A DNA stretch of 45,879 nt from Micromonospora sp. RHAY321 (GCF_023896955.1 NZ_JAMHIW010000026.1:1-45879); one strand, 5' to 3'. Positions 1 to 8,234 are shown, numbered from the stretch's first letter. The notes: generated by a model not told the origin, from the letters alone. Translations and numbers: made by a program.

Positions 1-759
1 TCAGGCGCGGCTGATCGCGTTGGCGTGGATCGCCTCGTTCAGGTACGCCGCAAGCCCCGGGGCGATGTCCTCGTAGTGCCGGGTGAACCGCTCGTCGGCC
101 ATGTACATGTCGGCCAACCCGGTGTGCACCTCGTACGAGCACTCGTAGAACCAGCGGCTGATGATCTGCCGGTGCTCCTCGGCCAGCTCCATCGCCTCCG
201 GGCTGTCCGCCGGCACGCCCGACGCAAGCACCGCGACGATGCGCCGGCCCCAGTCCTCGTTCTCCTCCTTGATCCGCAGCCAGTCGTCCTTGCTGTAGCG
301 GGAGACCCGCCGGTTCGACTCCCGGTACGCCTCGCTGTCGCCCCAACGCCGCTCGGCCTCGGCCTCGTGCTCCTCCGGGTTGAAGTCGCCGAAGACCTCG
401 AACCGCTCCTCGGGGGTGAGTTGGATGTTCAACTTGCTCGCCTCCATCGCGAACTCGATCGCCGTGACCATCTCCTGCAACCGCGTGATCCGTACCGTCA
501 GCAGCTCGTGCTGCCGGCGCAGGTGCGCGGCCGGGTCGGCCGCCGGGTCGTCGATGATGGCGGCGATCTCCTCCAGCGGGAAACCCAGCTCCCGGTAGAA
601 CAGGACGTGCTGCAACCGTTCCAGGTCCGCGTCGTCGTAGCGGCGGTAGCCGGCCGGGGTCCGCCCGCTCGGCGAGAGCAGTCCGATCTCGTCGTAGTGG
701 TGCAGCGCCCGTACCGTCACGCCGGCGACCTTCGCCACCTGTCCCACCGTGTACGCCAT
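1..759 (-). CDS. MerR family regulator with TipA-type C-terminal domain
   Basis: A 252-residue protein. Residues 1-70 are a MerR winged-helix domain (YTVGQVAKVAGVTVRALHHY, then GYRRYDDADLERLQ) and a coiled coil follows at about 80-110. Residues about 125-250 match the TipAS drug-sensing fold (SRWFYECSYEVHTGLADMYM, ending APGLAAYLNEAIHANA). TipA-type proteins bind thiopeptides or other cyclic peptides and activate their own promoter; C207 lies in the conserved C-terminal segment, but I cannot tell whether it is the reactive cysteine. The ATG has a good ribosome site (GGAAGGGAGGGG), and the upstream promoter at 783-813 has the 19-bp spacer typical of MerR control. The gene is complete, with its stop at the first bases of the window. 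The ligand is unknown. Confidence 0.93.
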   Translation of the reverse strand: MAYTVGQVAKVAGVTVRALHHYDEIGLLSPSGRTPAGYRRYDDADLERLQHVLFYRELGFPLEEIAAIIDDPAADPAAHLRRQHELLTVRITRLQEMVTAIEFAMEASKLNIQLTPEERFEVFGDFNPEEHEAEAERRWGDSEAYRESNRRVSRYSKDDWLRIKEENEDWGRRIVAVLASGVPADSPEAMELAEEHRQIISRWFYECSYEVHTGLADMYMADERFTRHYEDIAPGLAAYLNEAIHANAISRA

Positions 760-782
760 GGTTCCCCTCCCTTCCGGGAACC

Positions 783-813
783 AGACTCCCGCCTGCCGCT
801 ACGTCAGGGTCAA
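783..813 (-). promoter_or_regulatory. MerR-type promoter with 19-bp spacer
   Basis: On the minus strand TTGACC (808-813) and GAGTCT (783-788) are separated by 19 bp that hold a short dyad (CCTG-N9-CAGG). A 19-bp spacer needing DNA distortion is the hallmark of MerR-activated promoters. It lies just upstream of the MerR gene and overlaps the stop of the GGDEF-EAL gene. Autoregulation is an inference. Confidence 0.55.
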
Positions 814-3182
814 GGCCGATTCTGACCCACCGTCGCGGGGGCGTCCGGCCGCCCGTACAGATAGCCCTGGCCGCGCGGGCAACCGATGGCGGTGACCGCC
901 GCGTGCTGCCGCTCGGTCTCCACCCCCTCGGCGACCACCGCCAGGTCGAACGCGCCGGCCAGCCGGGTGACCATCTCCACGGTGGCGTACGCCCGGTCGT
1001 CGTCGGTGCCGAGGCGGGCCACGAACGAACGGTCGATCTTCAGTTCGGTGGCCGGGATGCGGTGCAGGTAGCTCAGCGACGAGTAGCCGGTGCCGAAGTC
1101 GTCGATGGCGATCTGGATGCCCAGGTCCCGGAGCTGGCGCAGCCGCTCCAGCACCGCGTCGGTCCCCTCGATCAGCGCCGACTCGGTCAGCTCCAGGGTC
1201 AACGCGCGCGGCGCCAGCCCGGCGCCGGCGGTGGCCGCGGTGACCGTGGCGATCAGGTCGGGCCTGCGCAGGTGCGCCGCGGCGATGTTCACCGCGACCG
1301 TCGCCTCCGGCACCCGGTCCCGCCAGGTCGCGGCGGCCCGGCACGCCTCGTGGATCACCCAGCGGTCGATCGGCAGGATCAGCCCGGTCTCCTCGGCCAG
1401 CGGCAGGAACTTCGCCGGCGGCAGCAGCCCGAGCCGGGGGTGCCGCCAGCGCACCAGCGCCTCGGCGCTGCGTACCGCGCCGGTGGCCAGGTCGACGATG
1501 GGTTGGAACTCCAGGTGCAGTTGCTCCTCGTCGACCGCCCGGCGCAGGTCGGCGATCAGCTCGGCCCGCGAGACGGCCGACTCGCGCAGCGCCGGGGTGC
1601 ACGTCCGGTACGCGGACTTACCGGCCGCCTTGGCCGCGTACATGGCGATGTCGGCGTCGCGCAGGAGGTCGGTGTGGGAGGCGTGCTGCGGGCCGTACTC
1701 GGCGATGCCGATGCTCGCCGACGGGTGCACTCCGACGTCGTCGTCACCGTCGGAGGGTCGCAGGGCGTCCAGCAGTCGCTGGGCCAGCCGCTCCGGGGGT
1801 ACGGGCCGGTCGCCGTCGACCAGCACCGCGAACTCGTCGCCACCCAGCCGCGCGATGATGCCGTCGTCGTCCACGGCGGCCCGCATGCGAGCTGCCAGCC
1901 CGGTCAGCAGGGTGTCGCCGGTGGCGTGCCCGAACCGGTCGTTGACCTGCTTGAACCCGTCGAGGTCGAGCAGCAGCACGGCCACCGGCCGCCCGTCGCG
2001 CAGGGCCAGGCGCAGCCGCCGGTTGAACAACAGCCGGTTGGGCAGCCCGGTGAGCTGATCTCCGTACGCGAGCCGGCGCAGCCGGGCCACGAGGCGCAGG
2101 TTCTCGTTGGCGGCCAGGCCCTGCCGCACGGCGAGGGCGGCGAGCAGCACCATCATGGTCACGAACACGAGGTGCGGAGTCTGCCCGGTGGGCCGCCGGG
2201 CTATCACCACCGCGATGATGGCCCCGCCCACCGGCAGGTACGGCAGCGCCACCCGCCACCAGGGCGGCACCGGTGCCTCGGCGGTGTCGTCGGTGCCGTC
2301 GCAGTCCGGTGGTGGCGGGTTGCGGGTGGCCAGGCCGATCAGCAGGTAGCTCAGCGGCCAGCACAGGTCGATGGGGTGACCGGCGGCGTAGTCGGCGCGC
2401 GCGACCAGCGAGACGTAGACGACGTCGGCGACCACCCGGATGGTGAGGCTCGCCGCGAGCACGCTCATCGGCCGCCACACCGACCGGGCCGGGCCGGAGA
2501 CCGCCACCAGGATGGTCAGCTGCATCAGGTCGAACATCGGGTAGAGCAGCCCCAGCGTGCGCGCCGGGTCGGCCAGCTCGGCGGCGGCGACGCCACGGAA
2601 CACCAGCACCCAGCCGATCGGCACCAGGGCCAGCGCGACGATCACCCCGTCCAGCAGCGTCCGGGCCCGCCCCACACCGGTGCGCGGCGCGGAGGGCGAG
2701 CAGAGCAGCGCGGCGGTGCCGGTGAGGATGCCGGCGGTGAAGATCGCCCCGACGAGCGGGGTGTGCGGCAGGTCGCCACCGCCGAGCCGCTGCGCCGTCC
2801 AGATCGCCCGGCCGAGCGCGGCGAGTGCCATGGTGGCCGCGAGCAGCGTCCAGAACCGGCGCAGCGGGACCGGGTGCCGGCGGGCCACCCCGGCACAGGC
2901 GACGGTGGCCCAGCCGGCGACCAGGAGCGCGCCCACGTCGCTGACCAGCGCCGCGCCGGGCAGCGCGGCGACCAGCCAGAACGCCTCGACGAGCAGGACA
3001 CCGGCTGCGACGACCAGCCCGGCTCTTCCCGGCCGGGCCGGCGCGACGGCGCTCTGCCCACCACTCGCGTCCAGTGCGGCTGGTGCCGGCGTCGGAAGGG
3101 TCGCATCGGCGAGAGCCGGCGGCGCGCCGGCCGGCTCCGAGGTGGACTCCCCCGCAGCCTGCTTCAGGTCCTCTCGCGACAC
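810..3182 (-). CDS. membrane-bound GGDEF-EAL cyclic-di-GMP enzyme
   Basis: A 790-residue protein: a Pro/Ala-rich cytoplasmic start, about eight to ten membrane segments (residues 53-355), a GGDEF domain (370-530) with an intact RLGGDEF at 445-451, and an EAL domain (540-785) with EALVRW at 574-579, DDFGTGYSSL and AEGVETE. Both the diguanylate cyclase and the phosphodiesterase motifs look intact, so it may make or degrade c-di-GMP. The position of the inhibitory RxxD site reads DDDG, so product inhibition at that site is probably absent. The membrane part resembles MASE-like sensors with no recognised ligand. The start is GTG with GGAG 5 nt upstream. Which activity dominates in the cell cannot be read from sequence. 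Confidence 0.93.
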   Translation of the reverse strand: MSREDLKQAAGESTSEPAGAPPALADATLPTPAPAALDASGGQSAVAPARPGRAGLVVAAGVLLVEAFWLVAALPGAALVSDVGALLVAGWATVACAGVARRHPVPLRRFWTLLAATMALAALGRAIWTAQRLGGGDLPHTPLVGAIFTAGILTGTAALLCSPSAPRTGVGRARTLLDGVIVALALVPIGWVLVFRGVAAAELADPARTLGLLYPMFDLMQLTILVAVSGPARSVWRPMSVLAASLTIRVVADVVYVSLVARADYAAGHPIDLCWPLSYLLIGLATRNPPPPDCDGTDDTAEAPVPPWWRVALPYLPVGGAIIAVVIARRPTGQTPHLVFVTMMVLLAALAVRQGLAANENLRLVARLRRLAYGDQLTGLPNRLLFNRRLRLALRDGRPVAVLLLDLDGFKQVNDRFGHATGDTLLTGLAARMRAAVDDDGIIARLGGDEFAVLVDGDRPVPPERLAQRLLDALRPSDGDDDVGVHPSASIGIAEYGPQHASHTDLLRDADIAMYAAKAAGKSAYRTCTPALRESAVSRAELIADLRRAVDEEQLHLEFQPIVDLATGAVRSAEALVRWRHPRLGLLPPAKFLPLAEETGLILPIDRWVIHEACRAAATWRDRVPEATVAVNIAAAHLRRPDLIATVTAATAGAGLAPRALTLELTESALIEGTDAVLERLRQLRDLGIQIAIDDFGTGYSSLSYLHRIPATELKIDRSFVARLGTDDDRAYATVEMVTRLAGAFDLAVVAEGVETERQHAAVTAIGCPRGQGYLYGRPDAPATVGQNRP

Positions 3183-3536
3183 GTCGCTCCGGCTCGTCGT
3201 CGTGCGTGCACCCTCGGACGGACGGAGTCCACGGCAAACCCCGAAAGCCTAGCCAGCGCCCGGGACGCCCGCCAGGGTCCGGACGGCCGCCCACATCGAG
3301 CCGGTCCGGCCACACAGGAGGCCGCGCCGGAGGGGCGTCCTCTGGTACGCGGTCAGCGGCCGCCGGAACGGTTCCAGGGGGAGCGGGGCAACCCGGTGCC
3401 CGCCAGCGGGCGGCGGGCGCGGCGGTGCTTCCGCCGGCCGGGCGTGCAGGGCGGACGTGCGGCGGTGTGCACCGGAGGGCTGACCGGTGGGGGTGGCCGG
3501 CGGATCAACCAGCAGAGGAAGCGGGCCATCGACGGC
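3183..3536. other. 354-bp intergenic stretch, no gene seen
   Basis: Between the GGDEF-EAL gene and the zinc-ribbon gene (both minus strand) I find no reading frame with a ribosome site or recognisable protein. Long open frames here continue as antisense shadows of neighbouring genes. One short perfect hairpin (GCCCGC-CA-GCGGGC, 3398-3411) is present. The region should hold the promoter of the GGDEF-EAL gene, but I see no convincing hexamers. Confidence 0.5.
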
Positions 3537-3770
3537 TCAGCCGACCGGGAGACGCTCGGCGTCGGCCCTGGAGATCTCGTACTGCGCCCCGCAGAACGTG
3601 CACTGCTGCGCGTACCGGGTGCGTATCGGGATGAGGGGAATGAAGAAGAGGGTGAACTTGGTCGATCGGCGGGTGATCACCTGCGCGGCGTGGTTGCCGC
3701 AGTGCCGGCAGACCTGCTGCACGACACCGGACCGGTCGACCTTGGTACGCAGACCAAAGATGAAGAACAT
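3537..3770 (-). CDS. small zinc-ribbon protein with hydrophobic N-terminus
   Basis: A 77-residue protein beginning MFFIFGLRTK with two CxxC pairs: CRHC (C21, C24) and CTFC (C57, C60). Together they form a zinc ribbon of the type seen in small actinobacterial zinc-ribbon proteins. Between the pairs is a hydrophobic stretch (FTLFFIPLIPIRT). The frame stays open upstream, but this ATG is preferred because everything before it is low-complexity antisense sequence. No ribosome site is evident beyond a GGAG 14 nt upstream. The function of the family is unknown; zinc binding is inferred from the cysteines. Confidence 0.75.
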   Translation of the reverse strand: MFFIFGLRTKVDRSGVVQQVCRHCGNHAAQVITRRSTKFTLFFIPLIPIRTRYAQQCTFCGAQYEISRADAERLPVG

Positions 3771-3824
3771 CGCCAGCCAGTACCCACTCCAGGCCCGGAT
3801 ATCACCGGGAATGCCGCCGGATAC

Positions 3825-3869
3825 GCGGCGAGCGCCGGCCCGTGGTGCCGTGGGGCCGGCGCTCGCCGC
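3825..3869 (-). terminator. 17-bp perfect hairpin after SRPBCC gene
   Basis: Arms 3825-3841 and 3853-3869 are perfect 17-bp complements around an 11-nt loop, 14 nt beyond the stop of the double SRPBCC gene. There is no U-tract, as is common for terminators in GC-rich actinomycetes. Confidence 0.75.
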
Positions 3870-3883
3870 AGGGGTCCACCCCG

Positions 3884-4762
3884 TCAGCTGGCCGCTGCGG
3901 TCGGCTCGGGCTCCAGGCCGGGCACGTCGGCGGCGAGCCAGATCGGCTGCCATGCCTGCACCTCGTGGTAGCGGCGCAGCTCGTACAGCCCGGCCAGCGA
4001 CCCGCTCCAGGCCGCGTACGGGGGGTTGCTCTCGTCGAAGCCGCTCTGCACGAAGGTCAGCGTGGTCCGGCCACCGGACTCGGCCAGCTCCCAGGTCGTG
4101 ACGCCGACCGGCCCCCAGTCGACGCTCATCTTCCGGCCCGGCTCCACGTCGACCACCTTGGCCGCGTACCCGGCGTCGAAGCCGCCCATGGCGTAGCGGC
4201 CACCGGCCCACGGCTCGATGCCGATCGGGTAGCCGAACCAGGCGCTGGCCTGCTCGGAGTCGGTCAGCGACTCCCACACCTTGTCGGCGGGGGCGGCGAT
4301 GACCAGCTCACCGCGCAGGTCGGAGGAGGTGAAGTCGGTCTTCGGCAGCAGCGACCGGCCCTCCAGGTGGGCGGCGAGGTTGGCGATGGCCAGCGCCCAG
4401 AAGGTCTGCAGCACGCCGCGGATGCTGGAGCCGGTCATCGCCTCGTTGAAGTCGAAGTGGCTCTGGGTCAGCGTCAGCACGGTGCTGTCCGGGCTCTCGG
4501 CGGTCAGCTGGAACTCGGTGGTGGTCTCCACGCCGTCGAGCAGCCAGCCGAAGCGCAGCGTGTCGTCATCGGCGTGCAGCAGTCGCTGGTGCGGTGCGTC
4601 GCCCTCGGGCGTGTACCGGCCCCAGAACTCGTACCGCTGGGGCAGCTCGACCTCGGCGTGCTCGGCGAGCCAGAGTCGCAGCTCGGCCGGGTCGGTCAGT
4701 GCCTGGCGGACGCGCCCGACGGGCGCGGAGAGGCGGGCCTGAACCTTCATCGGGTCACTCAT
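3884..4762 (-). CDS. double SRPBCC (AHSA1-like) domain protein
   Basis: A 292-residue protein with two START/SRPBCC modules. The first spans about residues 5-140 (PVGRVRQALTDPAELRLWLA) and the second about 150-285 (APADKVWESLTDSEQASAWF). These folds form a deep hydrophobic pocket for small lipophilic ligands; no ligand is known here. The ATG at 4762 is chosen because AAGGGAA sits just upstream and because it overlaps the stop of the upstream regulator gene in ATGAGTGA, which indicates translational coupling. The pairing of an ArsR-like regulator with an AHSA1 protein is frequent in actinomycetes, suggesting the regulator controls this gene. Confidence 0.88.
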   Translation of the reverse strand: MSDPMKVQARLSAPVGRVRQALTDPAELRLWLAEHAEVELPQRYEFWGRYTPEGDAPHQRLLHADDDTLRFGWLLDGVETTTEFQLTAESPDSTVLTLTQSHFDFNEAMTGSSIRGVLQTFWALAIANLAAHLEGRSLLPKTDFTSSDLRGELVIAAPADKVWESLTDSEQASAWFGYPIGIEPWAGGRYAMGGFDAGYAAKVVDVEPGRKMSVDWGPVGVTTWELAESGGRTTLTFVQSGFDESNPPYAAWSGSLAGLYELRRYHEVQAWQPIWLAADVPGLEPEPTAAAS

Positions 4763-5312
4763 GGTTGTTTCCCTTCGGATAGCAGGCGACAGCGAGCTTG
4801 AAGGCATCCCCTTCGCTGCCGCCGTAGCGGGTGAACAGGTCCTGAAGTGCGCTTTGCAGGTCGTGCAGGAACTCCTGGCGAAGCTCCGCCGGCACCCGGA
4901 TCTCGCCGGACACCCCGATCGAGGGCAGCTCGGGCGCCGCCCTGTCCAGCCCGGCGATGTCGGCCTGGACCTCCTCCATCAGGTCGAGCAGGTAGCCCAG
5001 GCTGAGCTCGTCGCGGGCCCGGCGCAGCCCGATGCGGCCGATGAGCCGGGGGGACAGCCAGTAGGACCGGGCGGCGGCCTGGTAGATGCCCTCGGTGATG
5101 CCGCGGACCTTGCGTTCCTTGACCAGCTCGACGAGGCCAGCCGCGACGAGCTGCTTGACGTGGTAGTAGACGCGCTGTGGCGTCTGGTCGAGTCGGGCCG
5201 CGACCTCGGTGCAGGTGCGCGGTTCGGCCAGTTGCCGCAGCACCTCGACGCGCTGCGGCTTGAGCAGGACCTCGGCCTGCTCGATCTGCTCCAGGTACAG
5301 GACTTCTCTCAT
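4755..5312 (-). CDS. ArsR-like winged-helix regulator
   Basis: A 185-residue protein with an N-terminal winged helix (about residues 10-85: LKPQRVEVLRQL, CTEVAARLDQTPQRVYYHVK, LVAAGLVELV) of the ArsR/HTH_20 kind, then a helical C-terminal half of unknown role. It has no cysteine metal-site motif, so metal sensing is unlikely. The ATG at 5312 is chosen over an in-frame TTG at 5336 because the TTG lies inside the promoter and operator palindrome. With a start site near 5315 the mRNA would be almost leaderless, which fits the missing ribosome site. It is co-transcribed and overlaps by 8 nt with the double SRPBCC gene. Autorepression through the palindrome is inferred. Confidence 0.85.
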   Translation of the reverse strand: MREVLYLEQIEQAEVLLKPQRVEVLRQLAEPRTCTEVAARLDQTPQRVYYHVKQLVAAGLVELVKERKVRGITEGIYQAAARSYWLSPRLIGRIGLRRARDELSLGYLLDLMEEVQADIAGLDRAAPELPSIGVSGEIRVPAELRQEFLHDLQSALQDLFTRYGGSEGDAFKLAVACYPKGNNHE

Positions 5313-5321
5313 GGCAAAATC

Positions 5322-5350
5322 AGTTTGTACGTACAAAACTTGTTTGTCAA
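5322..5350 (-). promoter_or_regulatory. TTGACA-N17 promoter of regulator-SRPBCC operon
   Basis: The minus strand has a consensus -35 TTGACA (5345-5350), a 17-bp spacer and CAAACT (5322-5327) as -10. Transcription would start about 3 nt before the ATG at 5312. The stretch is unusually AT-rich for this genome. Confidence 0.65.
5324..5337. promoter_or_regulatory. 14-bp perfect palindrome, candidate operator
   Basis: TTTGTACGTACAAA is a perfect palindrome in the spacer and -10 of the promoter, where a bound dimer would block RNA polymerase. The encoded winged-helix protein is the obvious candidate ligand; binding is inferred from position only. Confidence 0.6.
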
Positions 5351-5360
5351 TCGGTTCGCC

Positions 5361-5390
5361 AAAAGCCGCGCCGACTTTTCGGCGCGGCTT
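5361..5390 (-). terminator. rho-independent terminator after tmsB
   Basis: Perfect 12-bp stem (5363-5374 with 5379-5390), 4-nt loop, and a TTTT run on the minus strand after the stem. It lies 13 nt past the tmsB stop. Confidence 0.85.
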
Positions 5391-5403
5391 CAGGCGAGGA
5401 CGG

Positions 5404-6747
5404 TCAGGGCAGCCAGTCGGGCCGCAACGGGTAGCTGGTCTGGCCCTCCGGGCCGTTCCGGGTGGCCAGCACCTGGTGCAGCTGGATGCCGTTGCGCTCG
5501 AACGCCATCCGCGACCCGGCCATGTACAGCCCCCACACGCGTGCGGTGCCCGCGCCGACCTCCGAGACGCAGAAGTCCCAGTGCTCCACCAGGTTGCGGC
5601 ACCAGGCCGCCAGCGTCAGCGCGTAGTGCTGGCGCAGGTTCTCCTCGTGGTGCACCTCCAGCCCGGCGTCGTGGACCTCACTGATCAGCCGACCCGGGCC
5701 GGCCAACTCCCCGTCGGGGAAGACGTACCGGTCGATGAACGCGCCCGAGCGGTGCGGCGCCCGATTGTCCGCCCGGGTGATGCAGTGGTTGAGCAGCCGG
5801 CCGTCCGGCCGCAGCCGGTTGCGCAGCGCCCCGAAGTAGGCCGGGTAGTTGCGCACCCCGATGTGCTCGGTCAACCCGATCGAGGAGATGGCGTCGAACT
5901 GCTCCGCAGGCGCGTCCCGGTAGTCCATGTGCCGCACCTCGGCCAGCCCGGACAGCCCCTCCCGCTCGATCGCCGCCTGTGCCCACTGCGCCTGCGCCTT
6001 CGACAGGGTCACCCCGAGCGCCTTGACGCCGTACTCGCGCGCCGCGTGCCGGACCATGCCACCCCAGCCGCAGCCCACGTCGAGCAGCCGCATCCCCGGC
6101 TTGAGCGCCAACTTGCCGGCGACCAGGTCGTACTTCGCCGCCTGGGCCTGCTCCAACGTGTCGTCCGGAGACCGGTACACCGCGCAGGTGTACGTCATCG
6201 ACGGGCCGAGCACCTTCTCGTAGAAGGCGTTCGACACGTCGTAGTGGTGCGAGATGGCCGTGCTGTCCCGCACCCGCGAGTGCCGCAGCCCGTTCATCAC
6301 CCGCTTCCAGCGGGGCTGCGCCTCCTGCGGCGGGGCCGGCGGCGGCAGCAGCCGCTCCCAGCCCAGCCCACGCACCAGGGCCAACCCCTCCGTCAGCGAC
6401 GGTGGGCGCAGCCGCAACTCGTCCTTGAGCACCCGCAGCGCCTCGTACGGGTCGCCCGGGTGCACCCCCTGCAACGCCAGGTCGCCGCTGACGTAGGCCC
6501 GGGCCATGCCCAGGTCACCGGGGGCCGTGAGCAGGTACGACAGGCCGCGCTCGGAACGGATCGCCAGGGTGATGCCGGCGTCGGACGGGCCGACCGCGCT
6601 GCCGTCGTACCCGGTGATGCGCACCGGCAGCGGCCCGGCGGTGACCGCACGGACCACGTCCGCCACGGTCGGTCCCGATTGCCGGCCCCCCGCCGGCGGG
6701 GTGGCCGGGGCGCTCGCCGCCCCCTGGTCTCGGTCGGTCAGGCTCAT
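5404..6747 (-). CDS. tmsB: TmsB-type fatty-acyl methyltransferase (cyclopropane synthase family)
   Basis: A 447-residue protein of the cyclopropane-fatty-acyl-phospholipid synthase family. Visible motifs are HHYDVSNAFYEKVL (168-180), the SAM-binding loop LLDVGCGWGG (221-230) and IGLTEHIG near the active site; the N-terminal domain (30-135) is the lipid-binding module. It overlaps by 4 nt with an FAD oxidoreductase. That arrangement is the tmsA/tmsB (also bfaA/bfaB) pair of actinobacteria, which makes 10-methyl branched fatty acids such as 10-methylstearate. In that pathway the methyltransferase adds a methylene group to the double bond of oleoyl phospholipid. Assignment rests on family plus context; a true cyclopropane synthase cannot be fully excluded. 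Confidence 0.88.
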   Translation of the reverse strand: MSLTDRDQGAASAPATPPAGGRQSGPTVADVVRAVTAGPLPVRITGYDGSAVGPSDAGITLAIRSERGLSYLLTAPGDLGMARAYVSGDLALQGVHPGDPYEALRVLKDELRLRPPSLTEGLALVRGLGWERLLPPPAPPQEAQPRWKRVMNGLRHSRVRDSTAISHHYDVSNAFYEKVLGPSMTYTCAVYRSPDDTLEQAQAAKYDLVAGKLALKPGMRLLDVGCGWGGMVRHAAREYGVKALGVTLSKAQAQWAQAAIEREGLSGLAEVRHMDYRDAPAEQFDAISSIGLTEHIGVRNYPAYFGALRNRLRPDGRLLNHCITRADNRAPHRSGAFIDRYVFPDGELAGPGRLISEVHDAGLEVHHEENLRQHYALTLAAWCRNLVEHWDFCVSEVGAGTARVWGLYMAGSRMAFERNGIQLHQVLATRNGPEGQTSYPLRPDWLP

Positions 6748-8141
6748 GCTCGTGCTACCGCCTTTTCGTACAGTCCCGTCAGCCGGTGGTCCGGGTCGTA
6801 GCGGTCCTTCACCGCGCGCCAGGTCTCACCCCCGTAGAGGCGGTCGAAGGCGTCCCGGTCGTAGTACGCGTCGGAGTAGAGCGACTTGTGCCCGCCGGAC
6901 TCCGACACCCTGCGTTCGATCGTGCGGTTGACGTCGCCGTCGGCGGCGCCGGGCGCGATCGGCACGCTCCCCCAGAACCCAATGTTGACGTAGTCCTGCC
7001 CCGGCCGGAGGGGATACAGCGGCCAGGACCTCGCGGAACCGGGACCCGCCGGTTCGCGCAGGCGCAACGGACAGAGCCAGACAGGGTTCATCCCCACCGC
7101 GCCGGCGAACCAGCGCAGGAAGTCAGCCGTGTTCTCCAGCGGGATCTCCACGTCCTGCACCACCCGCTCCCGGGCCGGCTGGCCGCGCAGCCGGTCGATG
7201 CGGGCGGCCACCTGGTGCCGGTGCTCCAGCCGGACCAGCCGGTGGTAGACGTCGCTGCGCCGGAAGCGCGACGGCCAGAGCCGGCGCACCACGGGGTGCT
7301 GCGCGCCGAACGCCGCCGAGCACCAGAACCAGTCGGTGTCCCAGCGCCAGAGATAGTCGTACGCGGTCAGCACGTCACGGGTGCGCTGGCGCAGCGACCG
7401 GTAGTAGATCGCCTGGCCGGTGTAGTCGCTGGGCGGGTCGGCCGCGTCGGTGAACCTGGCCAGCACCAGGTACGCCTCGCCGGGGCTGAACATCACCCCG
7501 TCCATCGCGTCGACCGGTTCACCGGCCCAGGACCGTGTCGCGGTCACCTCGGCGATCGCGTCGGTGAGTGCCTCCAACTGGGTGAACCGGATGTTGCGCA
7601 ACGCCACGTACCGGCCGATCGGCTGCAGCTCGATGCGCAGACGGGTGGCGTAGCCGAGGCTGCCCAGCGAGTTGGGGAACGCGGTGAACAGGTCGGCGTG
7701 CTCGCCGTCCGGCCGGGCGGTGATGATCTCGCCGGTGCCGGTGAGCACGTCCAGCTCCCGTACCGACTCGTGGGGCAGGCCGTTGCGGAAGGAGGTCGAC
7801 TCGATCCCCAGGCCGGTGACCGCCCCGCCCAGGGTGATGGTGCGCAACTGCGGCACCACCAGGGGCATCAGCCCGTGCGGCAGTGTCGCGTCGACCAGGT
7901 CCTCATAGGTGCACATGCCCTGAACGTCGGCCGTGCGCCCGGTCGGGTCGACCGAGAGCACCCGGCCGAGGCCGCTCACGTCGAGGCCCGGGGTCCGGGG
8001 AGCGGACCGGGGGCGGAACAGGTTGGAGGTTCGTTTGGCGAGCCGGACAGGCTCGCCAGTGGGCACCGCGGCGTACGACCGCCGCAACGTGTCCACCGCT
8101 TGATCATGGTCAATCGAGTGATCCACACGCTCAGCGCGCAT
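6744..8141 (-). CDS. tmsA: TmsA-type FAD-dependent 10-methylene reductase
   Basis: A 465-residue FAD/FMN-containing oxidoreductase of the vanillyl-alcohol-oxidase/DHCR24-like fold. The FAD-binding half (about 25-205) shows GLGRVLSVDPTGRTADVQGM and PQLRTITLGGAVTGLGIEST. The C-terminal cap includes VQDVEIPLENTADFLRWFAG. Its partner 4 nt downstream is the methyltransferase, so it most likely reduces the 10-methylene intermediate to a 10-methyl chain with NADPH. The ATG at 8141 has TAAGGT 6 nt upstream and no ribosome site, suggesting a leaderless mRNA. The third gene sometimes present in such operons (tmsC) is not seen here. Confidence 0.87.
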   Translation of the reverse strand: MRAERVDHSIDHDQAVDTLRRSYAAVPTGEPVRLAKRTSNLFRPRSAPRTPGLDVSGLGRVLSVDPTGRTADVQGMCTYEDLVDATLPHGLMPLVVPQLRTITLGGAVTGLGIESTSFRNGLPHESVRELDVLTGTGEIITARPDGEHADLFTAFPNSLGSLGYATRLRIELQPIGRYVALRNIRFTQLEALTDAIAEVTATRSWAGEPVDAMDGVMFSPGEAYLVLARFTDAADPPSDYTGQAIYYRSLRQRTRDVLTAYDYLWRWDTDWFWCSAAFGAQHPVVRRLWPSRFRRSDVYHRLVRLEHRHQVAARIDRLRGQPARERVVQDVEIPLENTADFLRWFAGAVGMNPVWLCPLRLREPAGPGSARSWPLYPLRPGQDYVNIGFWGSVPIAPGAADGDVNRTIERRVSESGGHKSLYSDAYYDRDAFDRLYGGETWRAVKDRYDPDHRLTGLYEKAVARA

Positions 8142-8147
8142 GTGATC

Positions 8148-8153
8148 ACCTTA
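8148..8153 (-). promoter_or_regulatory. -10 hexamer of tmsAB, leaderless start
   Basis: TAAGGT on the minus strand with 6 nt to the tmsA ATG and no Shine-Dalgarno sequence. No clear -35 is visible. Confidence 0.5.
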
Positions 8154-8221
8154 CGCCCGTACCCAGAATTCGGTGGGATGTCGACGATGGCCGTTTCCCG
8201 TCCGGTGGCAGGCCCGGCGGT

Positions 8222-8227
8222 TACCGT
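8222..8227 (+). promoter_or_regulatory. -10 hexamer of YbaK-like gene, leaderless start
   Basis: TACCGT followed by 7 nt and the ATG at 8235. It sits divergently from the tmsAB promoter. Confidence 0.5.
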
Positions 8228-8234
8228 GGCGGGC

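Noticed and set aside
903..3971. 1022-codon plus-strand open frame
   Set aside because: It is antisense to the GGDEF-EAL gene, Pro/Arg/Gly-rich and has no ribosome site; such shadows arise from third-position GC in this genome.
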